DNA from: Hahella sp. HNIBRBA332
GTDB taxonomy: Bacteria > Pseudomonadota > Gammaproteobacteria > Pseudomonadales > Oleiphilaceae
NCBI RefSeq assembly: GCF_030719035.1
Contig: NZ_CP132203.1
Location: 3,410,001-3,474,000, forward strand
Direction of reading: 5' to 3'
DNA: 64,000 nucleotides
This document shows, one piece after another, positions 60,651-64,000 of this stretch. The first letter of the stretch is position 1. Each line of letters starts with the position of its first letter. Made by a program: the position numbers and the translations under genes. The notes below the pieces were generated by a model. That model worked only from the letters and a program-made list of their open reading frames with translations, made no database searches and had not been told where the DNA came from.

Positions 60651-62513
60651 TTAACCTTGCTTGACGCCGCCAATGGACAAACCACCAACATTGCGGCCGC
60701 CGTATATCAAATTAACGACTGCGCGAGTCACGGTTATCGCAGTAAACATGGAGGTCAAAATCCCGATAGACAGCGTAACAGCGAAACCTTTGACCGGGCC
60801 CGTGCCGATCGCGAACAGGATTAACGCCGCAATCAATGTGGTTACGTTGGCGTCAAAGATAGACACGAATGCGCGATCATAACCTGCATGAATCGCCGAC
60901 TGAGGCGGCAGACCGTTACGCAACTCTTCACGAATCCGCTCGTAAATCAATACATTGGCGTCAACCGCCATCCCCACCGTCAATACGATACCGGCGATAC
61001 CAGGCAATGTCAGCGTCGCCGACAGCAAGGACATGACCGCTATCAGAATAAAGACGTTAGCCGCCAGCGCGATATTAGCCACGATACCGAATACGCGGTA
61101 GTAAGCAATCATGAACAGCATAACCAGCACAAAACCGATAGCGACGGAAGTAGCGCCGTCCTTGATGTTCTCAAGCCCCAGGCTGGGGCCGACAGTACGC
61201 TCCTCAACGAAATAGATAGGCGCCGCCAATGCGCCGGAGCGCAGCAACAAAGCCAGCTCTTTGGCTTCAAACACAGAATCCAGGCCCGTTATACGGAAGC
61301 TATTTCCTAACGGCGATTGTATGGTGGCAAGGCTAATGATTTTCTTTTCTACGTAGCGACGCTTCTTGGGCTGCCCGGTTGTGGACTTGGTATCAACCTC
61401 TTCTTTGTACTCAACGAAGAGTACGCCCATGTTGCGCTGCACGGCGTCCTTGGTAATGTGGAACATCTTGTTGCCGCCCAAGGAATCCAACTTAATGTTA
61501 ACTTCAGGACGGCCATTCTGGTCAAAAGATTGCTGCGCGTTGGCGACACTGCCGCCAGTAATAATGATGTCTCGCTCCAGGCTCGCAGTACGGGGCTCTG
61601 AACGGAATTCAAACTTCTCAATCGATCCCGCTGAAGCATCTGGACGCGCCTCAAGGCGAAACTCCAGGTTAGCAGTAGACCCCAGAATACGCTTGGCTTC
61701 CGCCGTGTCTTGCACACCTGGCAATTCGACAACAATCCGTCCCCGCCCTTGACGCTGAACCAACGGCTCGGCGACGCCCAACTCGTTAACCCGGTTACGT
61801 AAAGTGCTCAAGTTCTGGGAAATAGCGTAGTCTTCGATTTCTTTCGCCCGGCTTTCCAACAGGGTCAGCTTCACCATAAACAGGCCATTCTCTTCGGCGC
61901 TTTCCGCCAAAAAGTCGTCAAACTCACGACGCGCCAGAGACAACGCGCTATCGCGATCATCTTCGTCACGGAAGCCCACGGAAATCTGCTTGGGAGATGG
62001 AATATCCACCGACTTATAGCGCAGCCCTTCTTCTCTTAGCTTGGTCTTAATGTCGCCTTGAGTAATCTCCATTGTCGTGGCGACCGCTTTCGCCAGATCC
62101 ACCTCCATCAGAAAGTGAACCCCTCCACGCAGATCCAGGCCCAGCTTCATCGGCGCAGCGCCTATATTGGACAACCATGCAGGAGTTGTCGGAGCTAAAT
62201 TCAACGCCACAACGTAATCATTACCCAAGGCGCTCTTGACATGAGGCTGAGCGTCTAATTGAGTGTCGTTATCCGCAAAACGGATGATGATGTTCTTCTC
62301 GCCGACTTTCGCTTCGCCGTAAGCAATTCCCGCTTCATCCAAGGCCTCCGTCGCTTTTTTAAGCACGCTTTCGTCAACCCCGATGGAGCCGCGAGATCCG
62401 CTTATCTGCAATGCGTAGTCATCTGGATACAAATTCGGTAAGGCGTAAATAAAGCCCATCATCAGCACTATGACAACGAGCAGATTTTTCCAAAGTGGGT
62501 ATTTATTGAGCAT
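60651..62513 (-). CDS. secD: Protein translocase subunit SecD
   Basis: A 620-residue partner of SecF with six helices and a large periplasmic region (about 30-440). Marks: 'LGLDLRGGVHFLMEVDL', 'QRQGRGRIVVELPGVQD', 'FRITGLDS', 'GIAGIVLTVGMAVDANVLIYERIREELR' and 'GYDRAFVSIFDANVTTLIAALIL'. It is downstream of yajC in the usual tgt-yajC-secD-secF order. Confidence 0.95.
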   Translation of the reverse strand: MLNKYPLWKNLLVVIVLMMGFIYALPNLYPDDYALQISGSRGSIGVDESVLKKATEALDEAGIAYGEAKVGEKNIIIRFADNDTQLDAQPHVKSALGNDYVVALNLAPTTPAWLSNIGAAPMKLGLDLRGGVHFLMEVDLAKAVATTMEITQGDIKTKLREEGLRYKSVDIPSPKQISVGFRDEDDRDSALSLARREFDDFLAESAEENGLFMVKLTLLESRAKEIEDYAISQNLSTLRNRVNELGVAEPLVQRQGRGRIVVELPGVQDTAEAKRILGSTANLEFRLEARPDASAGSIEKFEFRSEPRTASLERDIIITGGSVANAQQSFDQNGRPEVNIKLDSLGGNKMFHITKDAVQRNMGVLFVEYKEEVDTKSTTGQPKKRRYVEKKIISLATIQSPLGNSFRITGLDSVFEAKELALLLRSGALAAPIYFVEERTVGPSLGLENIKDGATSVAIGFVLVMLFMIAYYRVFGIVANIALAANVFILIAVMSLLSATLTLPGIAGIVLTVGMAVDANVLIYERIREELRNGLPPQSAIHAGYDRAFVSIFDANVTTLIAALILFAIGTGPVKGFAVTLSIGILTSMFTAITVTRAVVNLIYGGRNVGGLSIGGVKQG

Positions 62514-62624
62514 GCCGTAAAAGGCTCCCTATCGTTTATCTCTATGCCGGGGAAGAGGCGCGCCATGCAGGCGTTCGATGAAATTGAACGCCTGACGCAG
62601 GCCCGGCGCGCATGCGCGGCCGTC

Positions 62625-62993
62625 TTAGATATCTTTCAAAGTGCCTTTGGGCAACGCTGCGGTCACCGCCATTTTCTGCACTTTGATTTCCACTTTGTCA
62701 GCAATCTCAACTACCAGGAAGTCGTCCTTCACACGCACGATTTTTCCAGCAATGCCGCCGTTGACCAACACTTCGTCGTTCTTGTTCAAACCACCGAGTA
62801 ACTCTCTGTGCTCTTTGGCCCGCTTGCTTTGGGGACGCCATACGAGAAAGTAAAAAATCAGGACGAAACCGCCGAGGAATAGAATCTGCATCACCGCACT
62901 CGGCCCTTGCGGACCCGGAGCCGGCTCAGCCGCAGCAATAGCAGGCATCAGCAGGGCGAACAGCGTGCCTAACAGCACATGTAGCTTACGCAT
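62625..62993 (-). CDS. yajC: Sec translocon accessory protein YajC
   Basis: A 122-residue membrane protein with an N-terminal hydrophobic segment that looks like a signal sequence, one main membrane helix ('ILFLGGFVLIFYFLVWRPQSKR') and a cytoplasmic domain ('NDEVLVNGGIAGKIVRVKDDFLVVEI'). It belongs to the SecDF-YajC complex. ATG at 62993 follows TTGGAG; the frame extends 5 codons further up. Confidence 0.93.
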   Translation of the reverse strand: MRKLHVLLGTLFALLMPAIAAAEPAPGPQGPSAVMQILFLGGFVLIFYFLVWRPQSKRAKEHRELLGGLNKNDEVLVNGGIAGKIVRVKDDFLVVEIADKVEIKVQKMAVTAALPKGTLKDI

Positions 62994-63029
62994 AAGAAAT
63001 AACTCCAAAATATGCTTATAACACTTTGA

Positions 63030-64000
63030 CTAGGCTGGAATACCTTGCTCCTGCCTATGATAAAAGTCGGCGACGAAGTCGCACAATTTACTCTGTTCAA
63101 TCGCATGACGCAAACCAGACATCAGGTTTTGGTAGTAGCGCAGATTATGAATAGTATTCAACTGCGCACCTAACATCTCGCCGCAACGGTCAAGGTGATG
63201 CAGGTAGCTGCGACTGAAATTGCGACAGGTATAACAGTCGCAGTTTTCGTCCAGAGGACGCGTGTCCGTCCGGTACCGGCTATTGCGCAGTTTGAGCACC
63301 CCAAATGAAGTGAACAAGTGCGCATTACGCGCATTCCGGGTCGGCATGACGCAGTCGAACATGTCCACTCCGCGCAACACCGCCTCCACTATATCCTCCG
63401 GCTTGCCCACCCCCATCAAATACCTGGGCTTATCTTCAGGCATCGCGGGAGGCAGGTAATCCAGCACCTTTATCATTTCATCCTTGGGCTCTCCTACCGA
63501 CAATCCGCCGATAGCATAACCGTCGAAGCCGATTTCAGTCAGCCCCGCCAGCGATTCTTCCCTTAAATGGGGATACATTCCGCCTTGTACAATACCAAAC
63601 AATGCAGAAGGGCTATTTCCGTGCGCCAGTTTGCTTCTTTTGGCCCAACGCAGGGACAGGCGCATAGAGTCCGCCGCTTCTTTTTCAGTGGCGGGATAAG
63701 GCGTGCATTCGTCGAAAATCATGACGATATCAGAACCCAGATCACGCTGGACCTGCATTGACCGCTCCGGGTCCATGAATATCGGCGAGCCGTCAATGGG
63801 CGATTTGAATTTCACCCCCTCTTCCGTAATCTTGCGCAGGTCCCCCAGGCTGAATACCTGAAAGCCTCCCGAGTCCGTCAGAATTGGACCATCCCACTGC
63901 ATAAAGTCATGCAGGTCGCCATGCTGACGGATGATTTCCGTACCCGGACGCAACATCAAATGGAAAGTGTTGCCGAGAATAATATGCGCGCCGATATCTT
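63030..64000 (-). CDS. tgt: Queuine tRNA-ribosyltransferase, 5' end cut by window
   Basis: About 323 residues of a TIM-barrel enzyme (usual length ~370) that exchanges guanine 34 for preQ1 in tRNAs with GUN anticodons. The reading frame continues to the window edge (DIGAHIILGNTFHLM), so the start lies outside. Active-site parts are present: 'LTDSGGFQVFS' (Asp), 'DCVMPTRNARN' (nucleophile Asp) and zinc ligands in 'CDCYTCRNFSRSYLHHL'. It is upstream of yajC. Confidence 0.95.
   Translation of the reverse strand, partial: DIGAHIILGNTFHLMLRPGTEIIRQHGDLHDFMQWDGPILTDSGGFQVFSLGDLRKITEEGVKFKSPIDGSPIFMDPERSMQVQRDLGSDIVMIFDECTPYPATEKEAADSMRLSLRWAKRSKLAHGNSPSALFGIVQGGMYPHLREESLAGLTEIGFDGYAIGGLSVGEPKDEMIKVLDYLPPAMPEDKPRYLMGVGKPEDIVEAVLRGVDMFDCVMPTRNARNAHLFTSFGVLKLRNSRYRTDTRPLDENCDCYTCRNFSRSYLHHLDRCGEMLGAQLNTIHNLRYYQNLMSGLRHAIEQSKLCDFVADFYHRQEQGIPA

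Overview
The window looks like chromosome of a GC-rich, probably marine gammaproteobacterium. The best fit from memory is a Hahella-like member of the Oceanospirillales/Pseudomonadales. This rests on the trmJ-cysE-iscR-iscS / ndk-rlmN-pilF-rodZ-ispG-hisS-yfgM-bamB-der block with suhB and secFD-yajC-tgt beside it, which follows the Pseudomonas order almost exactly, plus a denitrification island. It was read by eye; no database search was run.

Layout. 0.3-3.8 kb: a type VI secretion adaptor (DUF4123), a large effector with an unrecognised C-terminal toxin region, and a putative immunity gene, with no vgrG beside them. 4.1-9.4 kb: MBL-fold hydrolase, parvulin PpiC, an MsbA-type ABC exporter, a DUF454 membrane protein, a 44-residue small ORF with a consensus ribosome binding site, and O-acetylhomoserine sulfhydrylase. 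9.4-23.4 kb: denitrification. norQ-(membrane protein)-norC-norB-norD run leftward, and a cytochrome c553 and nirS-C-F-D-L-G-H-J-N run rightward, diverging around a perfect FNR/DNR box. The cluster makes cytochrome cd1 nitrite reductase with its heme d1, and nitric oxide reductase; nirE is absent. 23.4-26.1 kb: orphan accessory genes (SUKH, cupin, DUF2971, unknown). 26.2-29.8 kb: fadE and an alpha/beta hydrolase.

29.8-34.7 kb: two paralogous secreted metzincin proteases with ricin-type lectin tails (one also with a crystallin-like domain). Both appear to lack propeptides. A separate secreted protein that resembles a stand-alone propeptide lies directly upstream of the second, behind an 18-bp LacI-type palindrome. 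35-45.5 kb: a CDF metal exporter, a tandem duplication of tRNA-Glu each with its own promoter and terminator, an EAL-HDOD protein, TatD, a PAS-GGDEF-EAL protein, and ackA-pta for acetate/acetyl-phosphate metabolism. 45.6-64 kb: conserved housekeeping genes, nearly all leftward.

Three points in the housekeeping block deserve attention. The iscUA-hscBA-fdx-iscX genes expected between iscS and ndk are gone. IscS lacks the usual C-terminal tail that binds IscU. The SuhB homologue has lost all the metal-binding acidic residues of inositol monophosphatase, suggesting that only its non-catalytic role is kept.
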